NCBI GenBank assembly: GCA_964644845.1
Contig: CAZXXS010000036.1
Location: 1-30,214, forward strand
Direction of reading: 5' to 3'
Origin: Geothermovivens sp964644845
GTDB taxonomy: Bacteria; Zhuqueibacterota; Zhuqueibacteria; Oleimicrobiales; Geothermoviventaceae
DNA: 30,214 bases
Part shown: positions 7,442-15,381 of the stretch, in pieces
Layout of the letters: each line of letters begins with the position of its first letter
How positions within the stretch are numbered: the first letter of the stretch is position 1
Position numbers and translations under genes: made by a program
The notes under the pieces: generated by a model
Told to the model about the DNA's origin: nothing
Seen by the model: the letters and a program-made list of their open reading frames with translations, nothing else
Databases searched by the model: none

Positions 7442-8920
7442 ATGCCGTCGCCAAATCGCCGTGTCATCACCGTTTCCAACCGTCTCCCAATTGTCGTTAC
7501 GCGCGACGAGGAAGGAAACGTGCACGTAGAGCCGGGCTCCGGGGGCCTCGTCACGGCACTGGCCCCTGTGCTCCGCGACCGCGGGGGAATGTGGATCGGC
7601 TGGCCCGGGATCACGGAAGACGAGCAGATCCCTCTCGACCACCTGATCGATCAGGCAATTCGCCAGTCTGGCTACGAACTCAAGCCCGTTTTTCTGACGG
7701 CCGAGGAAAAGCGACTCTACTACCAGGGTTTCTCCAACGAAATCATCTGGCCGCTGTTCCACGATCTGCAGTCGATGTGCAATTTTCGTCCGGAGTACTG
7801 GGAAGCGTACAAACGTGTGAATCGCAAGTTCGCGGAGGCCATTGCCGAGAACGTTCGTCGCGACGACTTCGTCTGGATTCACGACTACCACTTGATGGGC
7901 GTGGCTCGCGAGCTGCGCGACATGGGCATCCAGTCGAAAATGGCGTTCTTTCTTCACATTCCTTTCCCGCCGCTGGACATCTACCTGAAGCTCCCGTGGC
8001 GCTTCGAGGTTCTCCGCTCCCTTCTGGAGTACGATCTGGTGGGTTTCCAGACGTTGCGCGACCGACGCAATTTCGTCCAATGCGTACGCACCCTCGTGAA
8101 AGAGGCGGATGTCTACGGCAAAGGGCAAGTTGTCAGCGTGAAGCTGCAGAACCGGACGCTCCGGGTTGGCGCTTTCCCAATCAGCATCGATTTCAACGAG
8201 TTCGCGCGTCTCGCGGAATCCGAGGAAGTCGCTAAAGGGGCCTGGTACATTCACGAGCACTTGCCGGAACGAAAGATCGTGCTCGGGGTGGATCGCCTGG
8301 ACTACACCAAGGGGATCCCTGAGCGGCTGGAGGCCTTCAGACTGGTTTTGCAGAGACATCCCGAACTTCAGGAAAGAATCGTCCTGGTGCAGGTGGTAGT
8401 ACCGAGCCGGCGAGAAATCCCCCGCTACGCACAGCTCAAAGAGGAAATCGAGCGTTTCGTAGGCGAAATCAACGGGCAATTTACGCGTTCGGGCTGGGTG
8501 CCGATTCACTACATCTTCCGCAATCTGAACCGGCTGGAGCTCGTCGCCTACTACCGTACGGCGGAAATCGCCCTGATTACCCCCCTTAAGGACGGCATGA
8601 ATCTGGTCGCGAAGGAGTACTGCGCTTCAAAGGTGGAAGAAGACGGCGTTGTGGTGCTGAGCGAATTCGCAGGAGCAGCGGCGCAATTCCAACGCGGGGC
8701 GCTACTCGTCAACCCACACGACGTGGTCGGAGTAGCAGAGGCGATCTACGAGGCCTACAAGATGCCACTGTCGGAACGCCGGCAGCGCATGCGTCGTCTG
8801 CGCCACGCCATCCGCCGCTACAACATCTTCTGGTGGGTAGACGCCTTTCTGCAGGCGGCCATCTCTCGACGTCTGGACACGTTTCCCGTCCTGCTGGACT
8901 ACATCCCGACCGAGGAGTAG
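7442..8920 (+). CDS. otsA: Alpha,alpha-trehalose-phosphate synthase (UDP-forming), GT20
   Basis: 492 residues. It joins UDP-glucose and glucose-6-phosphate to trehalose-6-phosphate, the substrate of OtsB. Visible GT20 landmarks are VSNRLP (11-16), EPGSGGLVTAL (30-40), WIHDYHL (145-151), LGVDRLDYTKGIPERL (281-296), the VPSRREIP segment (320-327) and TPLKDGMNLVAKEY (380-393), which binds the nucleotide sugar. AAAGGAG at 7430-7436 precedes the ATG by five bases. It lies 17 bases after the channel gene and is the last plus-strand gene. It converges with the small minus-strand gene 35 bases on. No intrinsic terminator was seen in that gap. Confidence 0.94.
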   Translation: MPSPNRRVITVSNRLPIVVTRDEEGNVHVEPGSGGLVTALAPVLRDRGGMWIGWPGITEDEQIPLDHLIDQAIRQSGYELKPVFLTAEEKRLYYQGFSNEIIWPLFHDLQSMCNFRPEYWEAYKRVNRKFAEAIAENVRRDDFVWIHDYHLMGVARELRDMGIQSKMAFFLHIPFPPLDIYLKLPWRFEVLRSLLEYDLVGFQTLRDRRNFVQCVRTLVKEADVYGKGQVVSVKLQNRTLRVGAFPISIDFNEFARLAESEEVAKGAWYIHEHLPERKIVLGVDRLDYTKGIPERLEAFRLVLQRHPELQERIVLVQVVVPSRREIPRYAQLKEEIERFVGEINGQFTRSGWVPIHYIFRNLNRLELVAYYRTAEIALITPLKDGMNLVAKEYCASKVEEDGVVVLSEFAGAAAQFQRGALLVNPHDVVGVAEAIYEAYKMPLSERRQRMRRLRHAIRRYNIFWWVDAFLQAAISRRLDTFPVLLDYIPTEE

Positions 8921-8955
8921 CGTTTGTCCCGAACCTGCACTTCTCAGCGACCGGC

Positions 8956-9387
8956 CTATTTTCGACTCGCCAGCGCTCCGCCTGCGGTTGTGTCCAAAGG
9001 CTCAGCCGCTCGCTCCTTCGGATCTTCGGGTAATGCCTCCCTCCCGTCGAAACGTCTGGTCTCCTCCAGAAAAGCCTGACTCCGCGGGGGTTCTTCGATG
9101 CGGACCGGTCGCACCGGCTGTGGCCTCTTTGGGATTGGTTTCACAAGTTCCCGCAAATGCCGCTCCACCTCGTCCAAAACCCTGGGGAGTGGCACACACT
9201 CCAGCACGATTCGCAGTCCGCGTTCGTGTTTGGCTTCCTCAAAGTGGATCCCGTAAACGATGCCCCGCTCCCGCAGGAAGCGCTCCATGTCGCGCTGCAA
9301 TTCTTTGCCGAGCTCGTTCGGCAGCTTCTCGCAGTCCGTGAGAAAGTGGGTGTGGATGAACGTAAACCGTCTCTCGAGGATGCGCAC
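8956..9387 (-). CDS. Hypothetical small protein, unrecognised
   Basis: 143 residues from a GTG start with a textbook GAGGAGG seven bases upstream; a longer reading from TTG at 9444 lacks such a site. Residues 1-82 look like a compact alpha/beta domain with even codon quality: FTFIHTHFLTDCEK (8-21), a helix with ELGKELQRDMERFLRERG (25-42), a strand GIVYGIHF (42-49), a strand LRIVLECV (58-65) and the helix RVLDEVERHLREL (69-81). Residues 83-143 are rich in Pro, Arg and Glu and probably disordered. No signal peptide and no membrane segment. I do not recognise the family. It is convergent with otsA and lies 484 bases from xylB. Confidence 0.6.
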   Translation of the reverse strand: MRILERRFTFIHTHFLTDCEKLPNELGKELQRDMERFLRERGIVYGIHFEEAKHERGLRIVLECVPLPRVLDEVERHLRELVKPIPKRPQPVRPVRIEEPPRSQAFLEETRRFDGREALPEDPKERAAEPLDTTAGGALASRK

Positions 9388-9506
9388 CCTCTCACCTCCT
9401 CGACGCGAACAGTCCGGCTGCCTGCCCTTTTCAAGAAAAGGCAACGAGCCAAACGTCGACGAGTTCCCCCTGCGTACCCCGCCGTTCAGGACAATTTGGC
9501 GTGCGC

Positions 9507-9671
9507 TCAGTCCTGCCGCGTCGCGTGCAGGTACGCCCGCTGCAGGCCGAAAAGCGCCGGCTTACTTGTCTTCCGCTCCCGCTTCTGCCGTGGCGGAACC
9601 GACGGCAGCAAACGCTGCTCGTAGTCGACACGGATTGCCGATCCCGCTTTGATACCAGTGCTCCCCGCCAC
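9507..9671 (-). CDS. Possible 54-residue basic protein
   Basis: A frame starting at GTG 9671 (or TTG 9674) and ending with TGA at 9507-9509. The product begins MAGSTGIKAGSAIRVDYEQ and continues with a Lys/Arg-rich centre (PPRQKRERKTSKP) and a C-terminal FGLQRAYLHATRQD. Composition and G/C-ending codons look more like protein than the neighbouring frames. Against it: no good ribosome binding site, short length and an in-frame stop just upstream. No family recognised. Confidence 0.28.
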   Translation of the reverse strand: MAGSTGIKAGSAIRVDYEQRLLPSVPPRQKRERKTSKPALFGLQRAYLHATRQD

Positions 9672-9731
9672 CAAGGTATCTTCGCGGTCTCAAACCGAGC
9701 GTGTCGTGCGGTGTCTCCAGTCCACGCTCTG

Positions 9732-9750
9732 ACCGGGAAAGCCCGGTTTT
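9732..9750 (+). terminator. Hairpin with short T-run
   Basis: ACCGGG (9732-9737), loop AAAG, CCCGGT (9742-9747), then the T-run TTTT (9747-9750). It fits a short rho-independent terminator reading the plus strand, where it would stop read-through from otsA or antisense transcription into xylB. In the minus direction there is no T-run after the stem. Confidence 0.35.
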
Positions 9751-9871
9751 CGTAAACCTAAGATCCTTGCTGAACTCGTCCCAAGTTCATGAACGCGCAA
9801 AGACGCCGTCACAAACCGAAAGCGGTGCCGGACCCCGTTGCCAAGGCGACCACCGCTTCCGCTGCTTTCCG

Positions 9872-11419
9872 TCACGAACCTACGTGCTTCACAGAAAGCT
9901 CGGCCAACCTGGGAAAAATGCCCTTCAGAGTTGGGTACAGGCTTCGGTAAACTCCGTAGTACGCTTCGTACAGTTCAACAGTCCCGGGATCGGGGTCTGT
10001 TTGCGAAACTACTTTGATCGCTGTCCGGCACGCCTCCGGAACACTGGAAAAGTTTCCGGTTCCGACTGCAGCAAGGAGAGCAACCCCGTAAGCCGGACCT
10101 TCTTCCGCATTCGTGGTTACCACAGGCAATCCGAACACGTTCGCCAGGATCTGCCGCCACAGTGGACTCCGTGCTCCGCCGCCAGAAACCCTGATCTGGC
10201 GAATCGGCACGCCAAGATCCCGCAAAATCTCGAGCGAGTCACGCAAACCAAACGCCACACCTTCCAGCACCGAACGCACTAAGTGCGCCTTCCCGTGACG
10301 CAAACTCAGGCCAACGTAAACACCGCGCGCGTTCGGGTCCGGGTACGGCGTCCGCTCGCCCGCCAGGTACGGCAGGAACAGCAAACCCTCCGCGCCGGGT
10401 GGTGCTTTTTCGGCCCTCTCTGTCAGGACCGCGTAAGGATCCAGGCCGCGCTCCTGGGCTTCGGTCACTTCCTCCTGTCCAAGCACGTCCCGAAACCATC
10501 GGAACGAACCGCCAGCCGAAAGCATCACGCCCATCTGATGCCACTTCCCGGGTACGGCGTGGCAAAACGTGTGCAGCCGGCCGCGGGGATCCGTCTCAGG
10601 GCTGTCGCTGTACGCAAACACGACACCCGAAGTCCCAAGAACCGCGCTGACCACGCCGGGCTCAACGATTCCGTTGCCAACAGCCCCAGCGGCTTGGTCG
10701 CCCCCGCCGCCGACCACGGGTGTCCCCACGGGTAGACCAAGCTCTTCGGCCACCTCGGGCCGCACGCGCCCTGTTACCTCCGGCGACTCAACGGCGGGGG
10801 GCATCCAGTCGCCAGGGATCTCGAGTTCCTCCAGCACCGTGTCGGACCAGCGGCGGTTTCGCACATCAAACAGCAGGGTGCCTGAAGCGTCTGAAACCTC
10901 CGTGGCAAACTCGCCCGTAAGGCGAAACCGAATGTAGTCCTTCGGCAACAAGACCTTGCGCACTTTTCGGTAGTTTTCGGGCTCGTGCTTCCTCAGCCAG
11001 AGGATCTTCGGAGCGGTAAAACCAGTTAGCGCCGGATTGGACACCAGGCCCAGCAGCCGCTCAGCACCGATTCTCTCGGTAATCTCCGCACATTCGGCAC
11101 CGGTCCGCTGATCGTTCCAGAGAATCGCCGGACGGATCACACGGTCCGCTGCGTCGAGAAACACAGAACCGTGCATCTGCCCGGAAAGACCCACGCCTTT
11201 TACGGAGTCGGCGGCCACACGCGCGTTTTCAAGCACTGCCCGAACCGCACCGACTGTGGCCCGCCACCAGTCCTCCGGGTCCTGCTCCGACCAGTTGGGT
11301 TTTGGCACGTGCAGCGGGTACTCTTCAGTAGCGGTGACCACCACGCGCCCCGACTCCTCCATCAGCAGAGCCTTGGTGCCGGAAGTGCCGACGTCAATGC
11401 CCAGGTAGTGTGTTCCCAT
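9872..11419 (-). CDS. xylB: Xylulokinase-type FGGY sugar kinase
   Basis: 515 residues, full length for the FGGY family. It phosphorylates a ketopentose or deoxyketohexose with ATP. The N-terminal ATPase fold shows DVGTSGTK (9-16) and the xylulokinase signature GLSGQMHG (77-84), WNDQRTGAEC (101-110), NPALTGFTAPKILW (128-141) and SDASGTLLFDV (176-186). The catalytic base is D241 in GGGGDQAAGAVGNG, and VSGGGARSPLWRQI lies near the C-terminus. ATG 11419 has GGAGG five bases upstream and sits 11 bases after the aminotransferase stop, so they share a transcript. By sequence it is XylB-like. By context (rhamnose-type isomerase, class II aldolase) it may phosphorylate L-rhamnulose or L-fuculose instead; no dedicated RhaB is present. 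Confidence 0.88.
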   Translation of the reverse strand: MGTHYLGIDVGTSGTKALLMEESGRVVVTATEEYPLHVPKPNWSEQDPEDWWRATVGAVRAVLENARVAADSVKGVGLSGQMHGSVFLDAADRVIRPAILWNDQRTGAECAEITERIGAERLLGLVSNPALTGFTAPKILWLRKHEPENYRKVRKVLLPKDYIRFRLTGEFATEVSDASGTLLFDVRNRRWSDTVLEELEIPGDWMPPAVESPEVTGRVRPEVAEELGLPVGTPVVGGGGDQAAGAVGNGIVEPGVVSAVLGTSGVVFAYSDSPETDPRGRLHTFCHAVPGKWHQMGVMLSAGGSFRWFRDVLGQEEVTEAQERGLDPYAVLTERAEKAPPGAEGLLFLPYLAGERTPYPDPNARGVYVGLSLRHGKAHLVRSVLEGVAFGLRDSLEILRDLGVPIRQIRVSGGGARSPLWRQILANVFGLPVVTTNAEEGPAYGVALLAAVGTGNFSSVPEACRTAIKVVSQTDPDPGTVELYEAYYGVYRSLYPTLKGIFPRLAELSVKHVGS

Positions 11420-11430
11420 CTGCGCCTCCG

Positions 11431-12684
11431 CTACGTGCCACTGCCACGTTCAGCGTGCAAAGCCGTGGCTACTTTTTCCGCCGCCTTCACGATCGCCCGC
11501 ACGTCCTCGTCAGAGTAGAATTCACTCAGAGCAATGGTCACACAGGTTTTCAGAACCTCTTCAGCTACGGGACAGAGACCCTCTTCGTAGCGAACTGGTT
11601 TGCCGTACTGCGGAAAGTCCTCGGGCCAGTTGAAATTCGGGTAAATGCGTCGTTCCCTTAGAAATGTCCACAGGTACACAGGCTTCTTGATGTACCCGTA
11701 GCTCGCGGGAATACCCTCGGCTTTTAGCGCTTCCGCGAAAGTCTCCGCTGAGGCACCCAATTCCCGCTCGTCCACGCGCAACATGTAAAACCAAAAGGTG
11801 CTGCGCCCGCCCTCTGTCACTTCGTGCGGAGAGATCCCGGGCAGCCCCCGGATCCCGTCGGTGATCCTTTCCCCGATCTCGCTCCGCCGGTTGCAGATCC
11901 ATTCCAGTTTTCCGAGCTGGGCCAAACCGACAGCGGACTGGAGCTCGCTAATTCGGTAGTTCATCCCAAAATGCTGCGGATCGCGCCCGGGTTTCTCACG
12001 GTCGTAGCATTTGTCCGTGAACAGTCTGGCCTTTCGCGCCAGCTCAGCGCTGTCCGTTACCAGCAGACCGGCATCCCCCGCACTGATGTGCTTCCAGTCA
12101 TTCAGACTGAAGCAACCGATGTCGCCCATCGTTCCCACAAGCCGACCTTTGTACGTGGCCATGTACGCCTGGGCACAGTCCTCCACGACCCACAAACCGT
12201 GCTTCTCGGCCAGGTCCAGGATTGGGTCCATGTCGCAGGGATTCCCTGCCAGGTGGACGACCAGGATGCCCCGCGTTTTGTCCGTGATTCGCTTGGCAAT
12301 CGTGTCGGCTGTGATGTTGTACGTGTGGGGATCGACATCGGCAAACACAGGCACAGCGTTCTGGAGGAGGATGCCGATCAGCGAGCCCATGTCCGTGATC
12401 GGCGACGTGATCACTTCGTCGCCTACCCCAAGTTCCAGAGCAGCAACGGCTGTGTGCAGAGCAGCCGAGCCAGAAGAGGTGGCCACACAGTGCTTCACCC
12501 CCTCGATTTGCGCGAACTTCTGTTCGAACTGCGCGGTTTTTCTCCCATGAGCGTAAAAAAGCGTTCCCTGTTCAATGGCCTCACGCAGTTGTCGAAGTTC
12601 CGATTCGCCGTACTTCCTCCCCGTAGAAAACGGTGTCGTTTTGACCTTCGGTCCGCCGTAGAGGGCCAGCTCTGAAAGCGGCAT
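11431..12684 (-). CDS. DegT/DnrJ/EryC1/StrS-family aminotransferase
   Basis: 417 residues, PLP-dependent. Members usually aminate keto-sugars (StrS, ArnB, scyllo-inosose aminotransferase). The fold is intact: ATSSGSAALHTA (68-79) binds the cofactor phosphate, D169 in VVEDCAQA contacts the pyridine nitrogen, and K198 in CFSLNDWKHISAGDAG is the Schiff-base lysine. FGMNYRISELQSAVGLAQL is typical of the dimer face. ATG 12684 has GAGGAGG eight bases upstream. It lies 40 bases after the aldolase and 11 before xylB, so it is inside the sugar-degradation operon although such enzymes are mostly biosynthetic. Substrate unknown; it may act on a keto-sugar intermediate or reverse an amino-sugar step. Confidence 0.88.
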   Translation of the reverse strand: MPLSELALYGGPKVKTTPFSTGRKYGESELRQLREAIEQGTLFYAHGRKTAQFEQKFAQIEGVKHCVATSSGSAALHTAVAALELGVGDEVITSPITDMGSLIGILLQNAVPVFADVDPHTYNITADTIAKRITDKTRGILVVHLAGNPCDMDPILDLAEKHGLWVVEDCAQAYMATYKGRLVGTMGDIGCFSLNDWKHISAGDAGLLVTDSAELARKARLFTDKCYDREKPGRDPQHFGMNYRISELQSAVGLAQLGKLEWICNRRSEIGERITDGIRGLPGISPHEVTEGGRSTFWFYMLRVDERELGASAETFAEALKAEGIPASYGYIKKPVYLWTFLRERRIYPNFNWPEDFPQYGKPVRYEEGLCPVAEEVLKTCVTIALSEFYSDEDVRAIVKAAEKVATALHAERGSGT

Positions 12685-12724
12685 TTGAAAGTCCTCCTCG
12701 TTCAGCCCTCTGTCTTTCGATTGC

Positions 12725-13339
12725 TCACCACTGGTGAAAATACGGTCGCTCGAACTGCTTGCTGTCCACACCCATGGCTCTTACACGCCAGATGATCTGA
12801 GCAATGCTCTCCAGCATGTGGGAGTAATGGAAAGCTTCTTCAAGGAAATCCCCAATCGCAAAGGCCCCGTGCCCTTTGATCATCACGATCTTGTAGTTCT
12901 TGAGTACCTGGGGCAGAACCTTTTCCATCTCCTTTGAGCCAGTGCCAAATTCGAACTCAACGATCGGGATTTTGCGCAGGTAGTAGGAACCTTCCACATC
13001 GATCGGCACGATCTCGTCTTCCACAAAGCTGAGCGCCGTGGCAGTCACAGGGTGCGTGTGCAAAACAGCCAGCGCAGACGTACCGTGGTAAATCGCCCGG
13101 TGCACGTTCACCTCTGTGGAAGCCAGCGAGATGCCAGCGTCGTTGTGCTCGTACCCCGTCTCAATGATGTCGCTGTCCTTCAGGAACCCCAGCATGGAGC
13201 CTCGCCGGGTGATCAGAATTCGATCCCCCACGCGGACGCTCATGTTGCCACTGTGCGAGTTGTTCAGGCCAATCTCGAAAACAGCGCGTCCGATCTTCTT
13301 GAATTCGTCCATCAACTCGCGGTATTTTTCACTAGCCAT
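12725..13339 (-). CDS. Class II sugar-phosphate aldolase (FucA/AraD family)
   Basis: 204 residues, close to L-fuculose-1-phosphate aldolase in size. Zinc ligands fit FucA: H94 and H96 in HTHP and H157 in IKGHGAF, with catalytic E76 in STEVNVH. Phosphate-binding parts are LNNSHSGNMSVR (25-36) and ITRRGS (43-48). The family splits deoxyhexulose phosphates into DHAP and lactaldehyde, or decarboxylates or epimerises pentose phosphates. ATG 13339 has GGAGGAG seven bases upstream and overlaps the oxidoreductase stop by eight bases, so an aldolase that can release an aldehyde is coupled to an aldehyde-oxidising enzyme. Exact substrate (rhamnulose-, fuculose- or ribulose-phosphate) cannot be settled by sequence. 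Confidence 0.88.
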   Translation of the reverse strand: MASEKYRELMDEFKKIGRAVFEIGLNNSHSGNMSVRVGDRILITRRGSMLGFLKDSDIIETGYEHNDAGISLASTEVNVHRAIYHGTSALAVLHTHPVTATALSFVEDEIVPIDVEGSYYLRKIPIVEFEFGTGSKEMEKVLPQVLKNYKIVMIKGHGAFAIGDFLEEAFHYSHMLESIAQIIWRVRAMGVDSKQFERPYFHQW

Positions 13340-15125
13340 CGAGACACTCCTCCAGTCCCAGGCGTTTCAGCGTTTCCGGCTTGGGTACACCATTCTTGTC
13401 CCAGCCGCGGAAAGCGTAGTACTCGTCGAGCATCTGGTCCAGCTTTACGACGTGTCCTTTTGCCGGACCCAGCGGGGCCGGTTCTTCCAGCAAGCGCTTC
13501 GGCAGCGTGTCGTCCTTGCGGCTGAAGCCTTCCCGGATGTTGAACATGCGTTCCAGGTTGAAAATCCGCTCGCCGACCTCCATCACGTCCTCGGGCTCGT
13601 ACTGAACCCCTGTGACAGCCGTCAGAAGTCTTCCCCAGACGATCTCGCTGAGAGCAAACGTCGAGAACCGACACACGACCATCGAGTCGATGGCCGCCCC
13701 AAAGTCGGCGAGGATGGCTGTGTGACTACCCTTGCCCACCGGCGAAAATCTGTCGATCATTCGCGGCACTCCCAGCAACTCGCGGCCGATCACAAAACCA
13801 CCCCGCAGGTGACAACCGCCCCGGTTCGTCGTAGCGTAAGCCAAACCCTGCCCCTGAGCTCCGCGCGGATCGTAGGCGGGCAGCTCCAGTCCTTTCACCG
13901 TCATGCTCAGTTCCGGGTGGCCGTGCTTCTCAGCGAAACGCTTGGATCCTTCGGCCAGTTCGTCACCAATCCCGTCGCGGTAGGCGATTTTGTGTAGGTA
14001 ATCGATGAGCTTTTCCTTCTCGCCAAACCGGATGCCCGCGTCGTAGTAGCCACGCTCGGTCATCTCCATCGCGCAAGCGATGGTGCCACCGGCCGAGATC
14101 GTGTCGATCCCAAGTCGGTTGCACTCGTAGTTCGCCTCCGCAATCACCTCGATGTCGTGAATGCCGCAGTCCGGACCCAGCGACCAGTTGCTCTCGTACT
14201 CGGGCCCCTCCCCCTCATCTCGACTCGTCTTCGTCTTGCGTGTACACTGAATGATGCACCCCCAGCACCCCGTCTTCTTGACGAGAATCTTTTCAGCGAT
14301 GGTTTCGCCAGACACGTCCTCGGCATGCTCAAACTGGTTGTACTGGTAGTTGTACGATGGGAAGATACCCGCCTCGTTCATCAGATTGACCAGCATGGCC
14401 GTGCCGAACTCCGGCAATCCTTTCGACGTAATCGGGTGAGCGTTGATCCACTTGTTGGCCTCGTAGGTCACGAATTTCATGCGATCGCGATCGGCGATCT
14501 CGACCCGCAGTGTACCGCTGGCAACAATGGCCTTCAGGTTCTTGGAGCCCATCACTGCGCCGCCACCTGCACGCGCCAGAGCCCGATCTTTGTCATTCAT
14601 GATGGCCGAGAACAGCACCAGGTTCTCCCCGGCCGGGCCAATGCAGGCCACGCTCCCCCGCTTGTCCTCGCGCTCCAGCAGGATGTCCGTCGTCTCGTGC
14701 ACGTTCTTGCCCCAGAGATCTGACGCGTCCTTGATTTCGACGCCCTGAGGTGAAATGACCAGGTACACTGGCTTGGGAGCCCGTCCTTGCACGATCAACG
14801 CGTCGAGACCGGCTTTCTTGAAGATCACCCCGAACTTACCACCGGAATTCGCGTCGCTGATTGTACCCGTCAGCGGCGATTTGAAGGACACGCTGTAGCG
14901 TCCCGACGTGGCCGAGGTCGTCCCCGTCAAAGGGCCGACAGCGAACACAAGCCGATTGTCCGGGGAAAGCGGATCGAGCCCAGCGGGCAGCTCGTCCCAC
15001 AGGACCTTCGCTCCGTAGCCTCTCCCACCGAGAAACTTCTCCCAAATCTCCCGTACAAAGGGTTCCTCCTTCACCGTGCCCGACGTCAGATCCACGCGAA
15101 GGATCCTTCCCATCCAGCCTGCCAT
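13332..15125 (-). CDS. aor: Aldehyde:ferredoxin oxidoreductase (tungsten/molybdenum pterin)
   Basis: 597 residues, near the length of Pyrococcus furiosus AOR. The family oxidises aldehydes to acids and reduces ferredoxin, using a bis-pterin W (or Mo) site and one [4Fe-4S] cluster. The cluster cysteines are visible: C287, C290 and C294 (GCWGCIIQC) plus C485 (VVCRFS), almost the spacing of the P. furiosus enzyme. The N-terminal pterin domain has LGGRGYGAKVLWDEL (32-46) and GPLTGTTSATSGRYSVSFKSP (64-84, split here by domain). ATG 15125 has GGAGAG five bases upstream; an in-frame ATG four codons on is possible. It follows the MoaD-like gene by 22 bases and overlaps the aldolase by eight. Context suggests lactaldehyde as substrate; other aldehydes are possible. 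Confidence 0.92.
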   Translation of the reverse strand: MAGWMGRILRVDLTSGTVKEEPFVREIWEKFLGGRGYGAKVLWDELPAGLDPLSPDNRLVFAVGPLTGTTSATSGRYSVSFKSPLTGTISDANSGGKFGVIFKKAGLDALIVQGRAPKPVYLVISPQGVEIKDASDLWGKNVHETTDILLEREDKRGSVACIGPAGENLVLFSAIMNDKDRALARAGGGAVMGSKNLKAIVASGTLRVEIADRDRMKFVTYEANKWINAHPITSKGLPEFGTAMLVNLMNEAGIFPSYNYQYNQFEHAEDVSGETIAEKILVKKTGCWGCIIQCTRKTKTSRDEGEGPEYESNWSLGPDCGIHDIEVIAEANYECNRLGIDTISAGGTIACAMEMTERGYYDAGIRFGEKEKLIDYLHKIAYRDGIGDELAEGSKRFAEKHGHPELSMTVKGLELPAYDPRGAQGQGLAYATTNRGGCHLRGGFVIGRELLGVPRMIDRFSPVGKGSHTAILADFGAAIDSMVVCRFSTFALSEIVWGRLLTAVTGVQYEPEDVMEVGERIFNLERMFNIREGFSRKDDTLPKRLLEEPAPLGPAKGHVVKLDQMLDEYYAFRGWDKNGVPKPETLKRLGLEECLDG

Positions 15126-15147
15126 TGTCGCTCTCCGAGGTTTGTGT

Positions 15148-15381
15148 TCAGCCGCCAGCAACGAGCGGGAAAATGCTCAGAGTGTCGTTTGCTTCCAGAA
15201 GTGTGTCCTTGCCGACGTGCAAACCATTTCGCAAAAGAATGTACGACTTCTTGGTGTCGAGCTTCAGTTCGTTCAGAACCGTCTCCACGGTTGGTTTTTC
15301 CGGGAAAATCAGCTCGATCTCTTTTGTGCCCAGGGCCGACCGAAGCCCGGCAAACAGTTTACAGCGTACTGGATACCCCAT
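15148..15381 (-). CDS. MoaD/ThiS-like sulfur carrier protein
   Basis: 77 residues with a beta-grasp pattern: strand VRCKLFAGLRSALG, strand EIELIFPE, helix TVETVLNEL, strands SYILLRNGL and DTLSIFPLVAGG. It ends in Gly-Gly, the thiocarboxylate tail that donates sulfur to the pterin dithiolene (MoaD) or to thiazole (ThiS). Its position 22 bases before the oxidoreductase strongly suggests a dedicated carrier for maturing the tungsten/molybdenum cofactor; such partners are common beside AOR genes. ATG 15381 has GGGGAGAGG just upstream. It is the first gene after a 470-base gap and probably the first of its transcript. Confidence 0.88.
   Translation of the reverse strand: MGYPVRCKLFAGLRSALGTKEIELIFPEKPTVETVLNELKLDTKKSYILLRNGLHVGKDTLLEANDTLSIFPLVAGG

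Larger units (their letters stand above)
9388..9871. other. Intergenic stretch between xylB and the small unknown gene
   Basis: 484 bases. It holds a possible 54-residue gene (9507-9671, minus), a hairpin with a T-run on the plus strand (9732-9750) and a second hairpin CCTTTT-CAAG-AAAAGG at 9426-9441, some 38 bases before the GTG of the minus-strand gene, where it could act as an operator or leader stem. No clear promoter was found. The remaining frames have poor composition. Confidence 0.4.
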
